A stretch of 64,000 nucleotides of DNA from Hippopus hippopus (lineage: Eukaryota > Mollusca > Bivalvia > Cardiida > Cardiidae): positions 7,116,456 through 7,180,455 of the forward strand of contig OX328108.1 of NCBI GenBank assembly GCA_946811185.2, in the 5' to 3' direction. The notes beneath the pieces were generated by a model that was given only the letters and a program-made list of their open reading frames with translations, was not told where the DNA came from and made no database searches. Position 1 is the stretch's first letter. Each line of letters opens with the position of its first letter. Below are positions 32,559 through 42,798 of the stretch, one piece after another. Position numbers and translations under genes: made by a program.

Positions 32559-32659
32559 TTAACCCTTATCCTGCTAAAAAACTTAAATGAAATTTTCAAT
32601 CCGAAAGTAAAAACCCAAATATTGCAATTTCAAAGTTATGTTAGCAGCCTAAGGGTTAA
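32559..32659 (-). mobile_element. pal-B, hairpin-deleted derivative
   Basis: TTAACCCTTATCCTGCTAAA, then AAAGTAAAAACCCAAATATT, TTTCAAAGTTATGT and directly TAGCAGCCTAAGGGTTAA. Only 101 bp: the GATC hairpin and adjacent flank are gone while both TTAA-bounded ends remain. Confidence 0.85.
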
Positions 32660-32708
32660 AACGATATTCGGTTTTGCAGAAAACGGACCTATATTTATCG
32701 TTTTATTC

Positions 32709-32866
32709 TTAACCAAATGACACGTTTTGACTTGTCCAAACTGAAATCGTTTGCAAACGACAAATTAAATGAGGCTCATATGACGAATATTATCATTGAC
32801 CGGGTAGAGAGCATTACGGAAAAAGGTGGTTGCCAGCATTTTCTCCTTTTCCCAAAATGCTTTTAA
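32709..32866 (+). repeat. pal-C, right-truncated
   Basis: TCTTAACCAAATGACACGTT, GACTTGTCCAAACTGAAATC, then AAGGTGGTTGCCAGCATTTT. Meets the next pal-C at TTAA 32864-32867. Confidence 0.65.
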
Positions 32867-33091
32867 CTCTTTAGCAGACGACAAAATTTTAGACTGTTCC
32901 AAATTGAAAGCATTAGCAGACAACAAATTTAAAGTGACTCAAAAATTGAAATTTGTTTTGGGAAGGGTAGAAAACATTGTGGGAAAAGGCGAAAATGCTG
33001 GTTACCAGCATTTTCTCCTTTCCCCACAATGTTTTCAAAAGGCTTCTTTTATAGAGTCGTGAAAACCAGGGATTGTTTGGTAAAGAGTTAA
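32864..33091 (+). mobile_element. pal-C, full-length reference copy
   Basis: 228 bp from TTAACTCTTTAGCAGACGAC to GGTAAAGAGTTAA, with core GAAAATGCTGGTTACCAGC and both flanks intact. The open frames on each strand come from this palindrome. Confidence 0.9.
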
Positions 33092-34285
33092 ACAACCCTC
33101 CTTTCGGGTCTTTACGACTCTCCACTATTTTTCGGCGTAGCTGTATGATCTCACCTTTGACCTACTTTCAGTACTAGGAGGAAATGAATGGTTACACATT
33201 TTGTGATTGGCCAAATATAGGTAAACTACGCAAAAAAATAAAGGTCTCAGTAGAAATTTACCGACATTGGATAAAAGTGTTCATGACTAGAAAATCACGT
33301 AATGATCACATTTACCTGTGTAAAGATGTACTTTTTGGCCATGCAGATGTTAAACTCTAGCTAAACATCCATAATCTAAATCATATGGATAAACTAATAG
33401 CAATGAGTATTGGCGAGTTTTCTATTTTGGTTAGTGTAAGAGATTTGGTACCCGTTTTTCCTCGCGTAAAACCCAATACGAATTGCGACGGCAGGCTACC
33501 GCTCTATTGTCTTACACGAAAACGGGTTGTGAAACAACTGATTTCGTTTCTTGTCACAATGAAAAAAGATTTTATGTCTTGAATTTGGTGATTTAATTCG
33601 AAACGTGAATAACTATGCCTACCTGGGGAACAATCGATTTTATTGCGTTGTTAGCGAAGAAACTGGGTTCCTACTAAATTACTCTTAATAAAAGTAGGTG
33701 GGTGTGGTCAAGCATTGAGAGGGGTGATAAAACCCCGCTTTCTGATAATGAAAAATAGTCGATGTTTGAAAGGTGCTTCATTTTTGTACAAAAACATGCA
33801 AATCTACTTTGTTTTCTTTTTAAAGATTTCATCGTATGGTCTAAACAGACCTTTATTTAAACATGATTCATTAATAAAAAAACAGAACAGACGATATCTT
33901 CCGAAACATGGCAGAATGTCGACTCTCATTTTACGTTAAAAATGAGAATTAATGTATTGCTCAATAACGCTCATTACGAGAGCTTCCTCATTCTTAAATC
34001 TTATTGAAAATTCTGCTTTCAACCATATGCAAAACAATTTTAAAGAGGCTACTTTCAGAACTGTTTTCATCATTTCTCTTCATATTATATTACAAACGAA
34101 TTTAAATATTCATATCCCAGTGCCTCTTACGCCGTCTGTCTTTTTAAAAGATATTTCTTGTTAAAGAATTAGCTGGAATCCAGTTGGTCACCCCTTTTTA
34201 ACCTTTATGCTGCTAGGTAAATGAGATGATTGTGAGCCTAGCAAGACTGATTCGAAGAGCTTACTGACCAGAGTGTCTTACAGAG
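33092..34285. other. unassigned region
   Basis: Near 33450-33530 an imperfect CCCGTTTTTCCTCGCGTAAA / TTACACGAAAACGGG inverted pair occurs. Open frames of 65-74 codons show no domain. 33940-34170 resembles 31590-31775. Confidence 0.35.
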
Positions 34286-34775
34286 GTCAGCCGGAATAGC
34301 TCAGGCTGTAGTGCCAGAGACTTGTAATCGGAAAATCTCTGGATACTGGAGGTTGTGGGTTCGATCCCATGGCAGGCCAACTAAAAATTACCAAAAAAAT
34401 TCTCGGATGAGACGTTCAACATAGGTCCCGTGTGACGGTGCTACACACCGAGCACTTGAAAGAACAAGGCGTAACTTAGATGTGTTTCGTCCTGGGTCCC
34501 TATTCAACTACTCTTAAGAATATTCTTAGTGTTATGCTGAAGCATTTTCTAGATTTGAACGTAACACCGATGGCTAAAACCATTTGGTTTAGCCAATCAG
34601 AATTTGTGTTACTTTCAAATCTAGAATATTCCTGAGAAAAAGACAAAGAATACTCTTCAAAAAGGTCAGTGAATACGGTCCATTTACACGTATCTTGTAT
34701 TATTCCATGACACAACTAAGAGCCGGAGGGGTCGCCCATATGAGCAACCGATGGCGTCGATGAATAAATGCAATA
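34286..34775 (+). repeat. second tRNA-derived SINE family, split by pal-A
   Basis: CAGCCGGAATAGCTCAGGCT (box A), GGTTGTGGGTTCGATCCCAT (box B), TCGGATGAGACGTTCAACAT, GGTGCTACACACCGAGCACT. After pal-A the tail GGTCGCCCATATGAGCAACC continues. The other copy is at 57249-57770. Confidence 0.8.
34494..34680. mobile_element. pal-A inserted in a SINE
   Basis: GGGTCCCTATTCAACTACTC to GTCAGTGAATACGGTCC, with TTTGGTTTAGCCAATCAGAA in the centre. The inversely placed CACCGATGGCT has lost its CCAAT core. Confidence 0.8.
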
Positions 34776-35118
34776 TAAAATTAATATTCACATGACATCG
34801 GTTCCAGCTGAGATCAACTGGTTGAGTGTGATATTAAAAATCTGTCATTAGAATGGGGTGTGATGCGGTTAAAAAAACGAGTCCGAAGAACGGATTATAT
34901 TCGTAATTCACCCTCTTTTATTCTGATAATTATCAAGAATGGCACAATATGAGCAATATAGGAAAAAAGTAGTTCCGGCAAACATTCTAAAACTCTATCG
35001 TCATTAGTGATGATACCATAATTATCATCACTAGTGGTGTTATTCACTGTGAAATCCAAGTAATTCACTGATAGGAATCATAAAACAGCATATTTCCTGC
35101 AACCTCACCTTAAATCAC

Positions 35119-35337
35119 TTAAGGATAGGACACCCTAATGGGATTCATGTACCATCGCCTTTCATCGCCAAAATCGAACGGATTCGGCTAGGACTCGGGT
35201 AATCTGTAATCGATGCGGGGAACCAGCGTGTATCGGCCGATCGATTACGGATTACCCGAGTCTTGGCCGAATCCGTACGTTTTTTCGGCGATGAAAGGCG
35301 GTGTTACAAGAATCCCATTAGGGTGCCCTATCCTTAA
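35119..35337. mobile_element. element I, TTAA-bounded foldback
   Basis: Arms of about 100 bp begin TTAAGGATAGGACACCCTAA and end with its near-complement. They include CTTTCATCGCC, GGATTCGGC and CTCGGGTAATC, each with an inverted partner. Centre near 35215-35230. Single copy here. Confidence 0.8.
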
Positions 35338-35809
35338 TCAACAAAAGCTCTTTAGATTGTTTCAGTACCCTAGATGATTTGTAAATCACTATGTTGACCT
35401 TATTTGCCCCGCCAAATGCCTTACCTTTGTTCAAAAATAATCGGACAAAGGGAGTAATAGACAACGGCAAAGCACGTTATCCCTCTGCCTTTCGGTTGAA
35501 GAAAAAAAAAAAAACAACCTTGCTCACGAAGCATTTTTTTTTCTTTTAAGTCATTGCCATAAGACAGCCAAAATTAGTGACAACCTTCTGCACAGAATCA
35601 GAGTACTGGGAACTCTAAACCTTCAACTTACAGGTGCACTAACTAGGTTAAATGTCGGCGCGCCATATTGCCAAGAGTTTTAATGGTAACGTCTGTCTCC
35701 CGATAATCTTTATCTGCAATTGCGAATATTTTCGATACGGGATATGGGATAATGTTCCAAATCCGTTATCACCTACAATTTCGGATTACATTCCAAGTCA
35801 AATTCCAGT
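35338..35809. other. no gene recognised
   Basis: Contains a poly-A run near 35503 and GGCGCGCCATATTGCC near 35658, otherwise featureless. Confidence 0.4.
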
Positions 35810-36190
35810 TTAAGAAAGTAACGCAATTTCTGATTGGCTGAACCATTTGAGTCGCGCTCTGGCAAAAGGGAGTTTAGTTCATCTCCGTGACGCATTATAC
35901 CAAGCAAGTCATCACATAATTACGGATCCATAAAATCCATTTTGTCTGATAATCCATTAAATCATGAGGTGGAATAGTCCTTAGAAATGCAGAAAATTGA
36001 CCGATATCTGCAAAAAGTATCGACACATGTCAGCCTGCGCGGACTGCGCAGGCTGACATGTGTCGATACTTTTTGCAGATGCATTAAGCTCCCTACTCAC
36101 AGAGCATGGCTCTTTTGGTATAGCCAGTCAGCCATTGTGTCCAGTTCAAATCTAGAAAATTCATGAGAATAAGGCTTAGAATTAAGTATC
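35810..36190. mobile_element. pal-A split by pal-D
   Basis: The left arm TAACGCAATTTCTGATTGGC stops in the loop (GAACCATTT). After pal-D, TTTTGGTATAGCCAGTCAGC and AATCTAGAAAATTCATGAGA complete the right arm. A TTT flanks the insertion on both sides. Confidence 0.75.
35849..36112 (-). mobile_element. pal-D nested in the loop of pal-A
   Basis: GAGTCGCGCTCTGGCAAAAG to AGAGCATGGCTC. 36006-36080 is a perfect 35-bp stem (starting ATCTGCAAAAAGTATCGAC) with loop GGACT. Confidence 0.9.
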
Positions 36191-36192
36191 TT

Positions 36193-36345
36193 GGTATTCG
36201 TATTAACAATTTCGTGCTAAACACCGTTTTCAAACGTGTTGCATTTATGTCACAGGTACCAGTGCACCTTTACGTGCGCTTTCTGGTGTTTCAACACCCA
36301 TGTTACGTAAAGCATTCTTTCCTGACTGCTCTCCCAAGCAATAAG
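36193..36345 (-). repeat. SINE tail fragment, reverse
   Basis: TGCTAAACACCGTTTTCAAA, CAGTGCACCTTTACGTGCGC, CTGACTGCTCTCCCAAG in the order of the reversed SINE 3' half. Confidence 0.55.
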
Positions 36346-36455
36346 AAACGATACAAACTTAAGCTGAGAGAGAGAGAGACAGACAGACAGAGGGGTCTAA
36401 CCGATTCTCAAAAAATTGTTTCTGCACTGTCGGGATTCTGATGCAGTACACCTGG

Positions 36456-36692
36456 ATTTGTTCTTTACAATACGACAAAATTTTAGACTCTTTCAAACTA
36501 AAAGCATTTGTAGACGACAAGATAAATGTGGCTTTTAAACTGATGGGATTTGTTTCATAAAGAGTAGAAAACATTGTGGGAAAAGGAGAAAATGCTAGTT
36601 ACCAGCATTTTCTCCCTTTCCCACAAGGTTTTTGAAAGCCTTTTTCATTTGGGAACATTAAAAAAAAAAAAAACGGGATTATAGAGTAAAAA
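36456..36692 (+). mobile_element. pal-C with poly-A run
   Basis: CAATACGACAAAATTTTAGA, TTTGTAGACGACAAGATAAA, core AAATGCTAGTTACCAGCATT. The right flank holds a run of about 14 A. Confidence 0.8.
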
Positions 36693-36884
36693 GGTAAATA
36701 CCAGTCTATCGTCTGTATCATACAAAGACGGACTCAAATCCCTCTGCTCCAAATATGTTTCAGTAGGTCTCGACCTATTTTTTATAGGGTAACAGAGTAA
36801 AGCTTTATGTCTATTGATAACAATAGATTATATCCAAATATCACAATAACGCTGCAGGTGCAATACTTACATAAACAATCAAAT

Positions 36885-36983
36885 ATGGCCGCCATTATTT
36901 TTGGTATATCGGAAGCCGGCATCAAACCTGATGACCTGTTTCTCCGACGGCAGACATTCTTTGAACCCACTCCTCAACGGAAA
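36885..36983 (+). CDS. candidate first coding exon
   Basis: ATGGCCGCCATTATTTTTGG opens 33 codons (begins MAAIIFGISEAG, contains KPDDLFLRRQTFFEP) and reaches AAAGTAAAT, a usable splice donor. It is locally CpG-richer than its surroundings and free of pal repeats. On the opposite strand, ATGGCGGCC from 36895 leads in 25 nt to GTAAGTAT, an excellent donor, so direction is ambiguous. No family is recognised and no continuation exon was identified. It may be chance. Confidence 0.35.
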
Positions 36984-37295
36984 GTAAATTCTTATCCCAA
37001 TGAAATTTAACGTTTCGGACAGTAGGCATATTCAGACAAACATAAAATTTCGTTACAAGAAGAAAAAACTTTGGTCTTATTCAAATTGTTATAAGTGCTT
37101 GCAGATGAAATATATGTAGCCTGTGTCCAGGCGGTAATATTCTTTTTACCACTCCTAAGCGCAGTCTCCTTTCACTCTCTATATAGATCTGTGGCAAAAC
37201 GATTTATCGCTTCCGTGATTATTACCTCATTTTTGACAAAGTAACGTCCGAATATATAACTCGGAAAAAAAAAAACATGATCGGGCTAATTATTA

Positions 37296-37435
37296 TTATG
37301 TGGCTTTTGAATGACAGAGCTTGTGTTTGAAATGGTTGCAAGGGTTGTGGGAGAAGAAGAAATCACAGATTGCTAGCACTTTCTCCTTTTCCCATATAAT
37401 TTTCAAAAAGCTTTCATAGCTAGGGTCATTAAAGG
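37296..37435 (+). repeat. pal-C, partial
   Basis: AGGGTTGTGGGAGAAGAAGA, ACTTTCTCCTTTTCCCATAT. Both termini lost. Confidence 0.55.
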
Positions 37436-37680
37436 GAGCTGTACAGATTTTTATAATCTCACTAACCTTTAAGAATGAATGATTCACCAATGAATTTAGT
37501 CAAGCCAAAGCTGGTTAATTATCGGTAAAGAAGAAAGACAAATGTTAAAAAGATCAGCGGTATTTCCTCACTAGGCTGCGTAGCCTCTTTAGGTATTTTT
37601 AGATTTTCGCGCCAGAATTTCGCAAAGGTTTGTGTCTAATTACACGCTTTGATTATTTTGGATCGTATTTATAAATACGA

Positions 37681-37775
37681 TGACGTCATTTTTTATCTCA
37701 TAACAATACAGATTGCAATAGGGTCTGTAAGTCTCGTTTAGATGAAATGCACTTCCGGGATCACTGGTCGCCATA
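37681..37775 (+). promoter_or_regulatory. promoter-like module, left copy
   Basis: TGACGTCA (37681-37688), ATAGGGTCTGTAAGTCTCG (37718-37736), the ETS-type CACTTCCGGGATC (37750-37762) and GGTCGCCATATTG stand in order, like a TATA-less metazoan promoter. The 19-nt and 13-nt blocks recur, inverted, at 44253-44306. Function is inferred from motifs only. Confidence 0.45.
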
Positions 37776-37860
37776 TTGAGATTTTTTCCACTATTTTGCT
37801 TATGTATGTACCGACATTCGTGACGCTACACTGATGTGTATGTTATTCAAATTCTCAAAA

Positions 37861-37898
37861 ATGGTGTGGAGAGGAAAAACCGGAGATGAAAGATGTTG
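37861..37898 (+). CDS. candidate short first exon
   Basis: ATGGTGTGGAGAGG opens 12 codons (MVWRGKTGDERC) plus two bases, ending at GTAAGG, a strong donor, 98 nt downstream of the ETS-like motif. No continuation exon in compatible phase was found: the best acceptor downstream, TATTTTTTTCTGCAG before 38761, gives an early stop. Speculative. Confidence 0.25.
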
Positions 37899-38392
37899 GT
37901 AAGGGTTAAAACATTGTTGAGAAATAATGCTGTGATTTAAAAACAGGCCGTGGAAATCAGCGAAAATTCGTAACCCATTTTTCGTACATCGTTGCAATGG
38001 ACATGTACTCGGTCGATTTCTGATCTAAAGAGATCAAACTAACCTAGTTATCGCAATAAAATGATGTTTTTAAGCATTTCATTATAGAAATGCACTCTGA
38101 TCGCGTCTTCAGGGGCGTTTAGAAACATATTGCTATTGTGATAAGTTTCGCACCAGTGTAGTTTCGCACCCAAGTCTCCTTTTCATCATATTAAATGTTG
38201 CCGATAATGACAGTTGCAATTACTCGGCCTCATTTTATTCATTAAATTGCCTTAGACAGCCAATTACATACATATGACCAAAGAAAATTCATAACTGGTC
38301 GTGAATTCATGGCTTCAAAACCTATTTTGGCATCTTTTGTTGAATTATTTTCAGGTAAATTCATCATTTCACTGGGAACTGGGTAAATAGGC

Positions 38393-38605
38393 TTAACCCT
38401 TTCTAGAGCGCCAAATAAATCAAAGAGGCGTTTTCATTTTATAGATAAGATCGTAAGATATAATGTTGAAGTTGCACTTGTCTGGAATGTCTTAGCAAAG
38501 CGATCAATGTAGATCAGAGATCAGACTGCACACTTTGTGCAGTCTGATCATGATGTACATTGGTCGCAAAAGCAACTAAGTGGTCAAAGGCACTTTGAGG
38601 GTTAT
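38393..38605 (+). repeat. pal-B-like relic
   Basis: TTAACCCTTTCTAGAGCG at left. The hairpin AATGTAGATCAGAGATCAGA with its complement is near 38512-38566. Flanks diverged. Confidence 0.65.
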
Positions 38606-39227
38606 AACAAAGAATTGTAGACTATTTGAATACTCAAGATCAGTACTTGTGCTTGCCCATTTAGATGTAGATCTAGCCCTTACAAGTGTAATGTTTCTAA
38701 TGATGAAATATTCTGCAGAAAGTCTTTTTAAATACATTGCTTTATCCTATTTTTTTCTGCAGGAGGGCAGATAGGCCATGAAATCCTAACTTCAGATTCT
38801 GCAGTTGTCACTATGCTGATGGTCTAAGAGGAAATGGGCCAAGCTTGTTGTTTTTCAGCAAAGTGAAATTTCCAGATAAAGCTACAGCAATGAGGTTACT
38901 ATATTGCAGTACATGTATTTTAATTATCTAGAATTCTGAAATATTTAACAAAAATGATCTATTAAGAGGGTTAAAGTCAAATTTGACTTACACTTTATAG
39001 TTTTAATGTTTTAATATTGGTAAAAGTGGTTAATGATACACATATTACAATACTGTTTTAATTGATATTACAAATGAAATTAACGTAAACCAGATATTGA
39101 TTGTGCAATATGTTTTGAAAACATTTCCACCTCCATTGCCTTCATAATGCATGATTTCCATGATGAAACATAGTACATGTGGCTTTAAATGTCACTCTCT
39201 AGATTTGTTTTTCTTTTTTACACATGT
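38606..39227. other. no repeat; weak exon signals
   Basis: A T-rich tract with TTTTTCTGCAG (about 38750-38760) is followed by a 20-codon frame (GQIGHEILTSDSAVVTMLMV, then stop). Not enough to call an exon. Confidence 0.25.
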
Positions 39228-39428
39228 AACTCTTTAACAAGTAATTAAATTTTAGACTTGACCAAGTTTACAAATAGTATTTGCAGAGGGAAAATAAAAG
39301 TTGGCTCTAAAGATGGCAAAGAAAAGGGTAGAAAACATTGTTGTAGGACAAAATGCTGGTAACCAGGAATTTCTTATCCAACAATTTTCTCAGTACCTTT
39401 TACCTCAGGGTACTCCCATAAACACTGG
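39228..39428 (+). repeat. pal-C, decayed core
   Basis: AACTCTTTAACAAGTAATTA, AAGGGTAGAAAACATTGTTG, AATGCTGGTAACCAGGAATT. Confidence 0.65.
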
Positions 39429-39633
39429 AAAAAGACCAAACTTTGCAAAAACTGACATGCTATGTTTCCCAATCAAATCAAATCAAATCTAAAGTAGTAC
39501 ATGAGTTAGCAAAGTGTGCAGGAAGACACTCAGGCTTTGATAGAATTCTGGTCTGATTAATGTTCAAAGAAATGGGTATCCTGAAGGACTGCACTCGTAT
39601 TTCAGATTTATAATTTTTATAATTTCATTTCAG

Positions 39634-39879
39634 ATGCTGTTGTTCATTTCTAATATGTTACACAGGATGTCACCTTTAAACATCTGGTTGGGTGGTAACA
39701 TATTTGAAGATCAGAAACTGACCACTTTATTCAAGCCAATACATAATTCCATGGATGTTGGCTCTACAGTGAGAATCAACAGCTTCAGAACAATCACAAT
39801 AACTGTCCAAAACATCTGTACCGTGCCGCATGAAACATCACCTACTTTAGAAGCTTCGGAAATGCCAAAACACTAAAGT
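39634..39879 (+). other. unassigned 81-codon open frame after an acceptor-like site
   Basis: ATAATTTCATTTCAG precedes ATGCTGTTG, and the frame runs to TAA with mixed, not low-complexity, composition (contains NIWLGGNIFEDQKLTTLF). No domain is recognised. ACAGTGAGA at about 39766 could be a donor. It might be an exon of a plus-strand gene. Confidence 0.3.
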
Positions 39880-39984
39880 ACAAGATTAATTCATGACAGT
39901 CCAAATGACAGCAGATGCAACAGGATGTACCACAAGATAAGATTTGCAAGGCATTTTCCTGTACTTAGAAGAGTAGGCATCAAG

Positions 39985-40185
39985 TTAGCTCTTTATCAAA
40001 TGAGCTTGTATTAAAACAGCCAGGGGGAGGGAAGCTGTAACAATTGTGAGAAAAAGAGAAAATATTGGAAATCTTTTTTCCACAGTGTTTTCTACCCATT
40101 CAAAGACAAGTTTCACCAGTTCAGCTACATATCACCTGCTAATCCTGTCAACTTGAACCAGTCGAAATTTTGTTCTGTGAGTTAA
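39985..40185 (-). repeat. pal-C, reverse, diverged
   Basis: AGCTCTTTATCAAATGAGCT to TCTGTGAGTTAA. Shares TTAA 40182-40185 with the next copy. Confidence 0.7.
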
Positions 40186-40405
40186 CCCTTTACCAAACAA
40201 TTCTATTTTTACTTACCCTGATGCAGAGGGCTTTTGACAACATTGAAGGAAGAGGAGAAAAAAACTGGTCACCAGCTTTTTATGCTTTTCTCACAATGTT
40301 TCCTTTCAGAAATAAACCTAATCATTTGGGCTACAATTGTTTCATCCTCCAACTTTGCTTTCAAAATAGACATAATGAAAATTTTGTTAAATGGTAAAAG
40401 GTTAA
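40182..40405 (-). mobile_element. pal-C, reverse
   Basis: TTAACCCTTTACCAAACAAT to TGGTAAAAGGTTAA. The core is ACTGGTCACCAGCTTTTT. Confidence 0.8.
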
Positions 40406-40741
40406 AATGGTTGCATGTCTACTTCTTATACAGCCCTTGTTTAATTCAACCTTGCAAGTTGTTGGACCAGAGACAGCCCAGTGATATGATACCAGCAGAT
40501 AAAGGGGTCAGTGGGCTGTCTCCTGTAGATAACTTTTTGTGTCTTGCAGCAGACCAATTTTGAAAACATTTTGACCTAAGGACAAATTGGTCAAAATAAG
40601 TAATATCTGCCTTTGACATGATTTAATGAATACTCAAGCCTTACTCCTTGATTATTTTTCACATTTACAAGGATGCTTCTGAATTTTTATGCTGCAAATA
40701 TGTTTCAGAAGCTATTAAGTTAATATATTTGATGACTTGTA
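40406..40741. other. no feature recognised
   Basis: Spacer between pal-C copies, with CAAGTTGTTGGACCAGAGAC-type unique sequence. Confidence 0.35.
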
Positions 40742-40953
40742 AGTCTTTACCAAAAAATCCTGAGTTTTAACAACCCTGCAGAAAAATGCTTTAGGAAACA
40801 TTGTGGGAAAAGACAACTAACAATTTCTCCTTTCAACACAATGTTTCCTACCCTTTAATAGGTAAATTGTAGAATGTGAGCCAAAATCAGTGAGTCGTCT
40901 GCAAATGCTTTGAATTTGAAGAAGTCCAGAATTTTATCAGTTGGTAAAGATTA
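40742..40953 (-). repeat. pal-C, reverse, core lost
   Basis: GTCTTTACCAAAAAATCCTG to CAGTTGGTAAAGATTAA. The palindrome is shortened. Confidence 0.7.
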
Positions 40954-41354
40954 AAAGAAATAAACATGAGAAGTCTTGAAAATTTTGTAGATATTTATCT
41001 TTATTACATTTGTAGTACATAACACTTTTATATTATTCTCATGTTATTCGGGTCCCTTGATGGAGCAAATTTCTGCTTCAGAAAAATATTGTTAAAAAAT
41101 CCAAAATTGTTTATTAATTTGCCATTTCTCACAATGTTTTCAAAGGACTATTAATTTTGTGCAGCTAATAAGACTTGTATGTAACGGAATTTCTTTTTCC
41201 ACACAATGTCAATGACTGAATTTTACTGCATGTATATTGCTTTCACTCTTAAAGGGGCATTAAGGATTTTTGTTCTGAACATAAACAAGAATATTGCTTT
41301 ATTTAACAAAGTCTTGAAACCTACCTTTACTTTTAACACTAGATAAAATCTGAG

Positions 41355-41465
41355 GCAAATGGAGAAAAATAATTGAAAGATTGAGATGAAAACATTGTGG
41401 CAAATAGATATTGCTGACTGTGAGCAACATCATATTTAGTCACAATATTTTCAAAAGCAGTCTGC
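41355..41465. repeat. pal-C relic hairpin
   Basis: GAAAACATTGTGGCAAATA pairs loosely with TTTAGTCACAATATTTTC. Neighbouring fragments near 41090-41150 are also pal-C-like. Confidence 0.45.
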
Positions 41466-41847
41466 TGCAATGCTGTTTTAATTTAGTGGCATTTCGTGGT
41501 TAGGATTTAAATACCCTTTTAACTATTACTGATTTTGAAAAGTACCGGTAAATATTAGCATGAACGTCTTTGCAGTGCAAAGATGGTAAACATAGAACAT
41601 TAATACTATAGCACTATTTTTCTTTAATTAAATGTTTTAATGACTGCATGTCCAATGATATATGAGACCACCATTGCACAAATTATAACATGTGGTCCCT
41701 GTGAGGTGTAGTTGTCTTGCAGTTATGGTTCCTTTTTAGTGTCATTCTTCTAGCAGGAGAAAGCTCTGAAAGTATATTAGTAAGAGATGTTAGTAAATAT
41801 AGTATCTCAAGAAATACAAGTTTTTAGCTCACCAGAGCAAAAAGTGC
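41466..41847. other. no feature recognised
   Basis: AT-rich spacer. Confidence 0.35.
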
Positions 41848-42073
41848 TTAACTCTTTACCACAGGACAGATCCTAGACTTGTCCAATCGAAAACATTTGG
41901 AAACAACAATTTAAATGTGGCTGGAAGGATGGAATTTGTCTTTGAATGAGTAGAAAACATTGTGGAAAAAGGAGAAAATGCTGGTTACTAGCATTTTCTC
42001 CTTTTCCCACAATGTTATCAAAAGGCTTCTTCCTCAAGATCGTAAAACTCGGGATTGTGTGGTAAAGGGTTAA
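41848..42073 (+). mobile_element. pal-C, full length
   Basis: TTAACTCTTTACCACAGGAC to GTGTGGTAAAGGGTTAA. The core AAATGCTGGTTACTAGCATT has one centre mismatch. Confidence 0.9.
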
Positions 42074-42192
42074 GGAAAGCTTTTTTGTCCCATTCATTTA
42101 CATGTATCTACATGTATCTGTTTGTGAGTTTGTCTGCTGTTGACAGTTTCTTTGAAACCATCTTGAATTGAGTTTAAAACTGCTTTCAACAG

Positions 42193-42283
42193 AATTTCTA
42201 TCAAATCACAGCTGCCAAAATTTAAGGTTGAAAGCAGCCAAAAGCTTGATTCAATCAACAATTAATCACACCTGTAAGTTCCC
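42193..42283 (+). other. possible small exon
   Basis: Bounded by TGCTTTCAACAG (acceptor) and CCTGTAAGT (strong donor). One frame is open throughout (begins FLSNHSCQNLRLKAAK). Phase does not match the open frame at 42359. Low support. Confidence 0.2.
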
Positions 42284-42358
42284 CTTCCCAGGAGTTTCTT
42301 AACTCTCCCTTGTAAGTATCCCTCGCAGGATTCATCCTCAGCAACTGGATGTTTTTCA

Positions 42359-42574
42359 GCCAACAGATTTCTTTACCAAACTGACTGAAATTGCATTGAT
42401 CTTCATCAAATGGATGGATCACAGCTCAAAAATATTGTGTGGACAAGTGTATTACTGGTGTGAGATGTTCAGAAACATAGGGATAATTGAAGTGGCTGCA
42501 ATGATAATACCAAAATACTATTGCAATTTTGTTATATACTCCACAAAAATGGTAACAAAAATTTCATCATAATA
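42359..42574 (+). other. possible terminal exon
   Basis: After GGATGTTTTTCAG, a frame of about 70 codons runs from PTDFFTKLTEIALIFIKWMD through CGQVYYWCEMFRN to TAA. Composition is protein-like. It lies tail to tail with the minus-strand model ending at 42799. No family recognised. Confidence 0.25.
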
Positions 42575-42756
42575 TTATACTGTGTCTACACTGTGAATTT
42601 CGTTAGTAATTTTAGTAAGTCTATCCTAATGGGTCATTTTTTTCCCCTTCGAAAAGGAGGTAATGCTTGAAATTCTCTGTGAAGTAAAGGTTTAGAATTG
42701 GTCGCATTACACGAATGAAATGTGACAAATTATGCTTGTACGTGTATAAAATAACT

Positions 42757-42762
42757 TTTAAT
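42757..42762 (-). terminator. possible polyadenylation signal
   Basis: ATTAAA on the minus strand, 37 nt past the stop codon of the 42799-44219 model. Confidence 0.3.
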
Positions 42763-42798
42763 TGAATAATTACAGAATACCTTGAAAGTCTTTGTATT

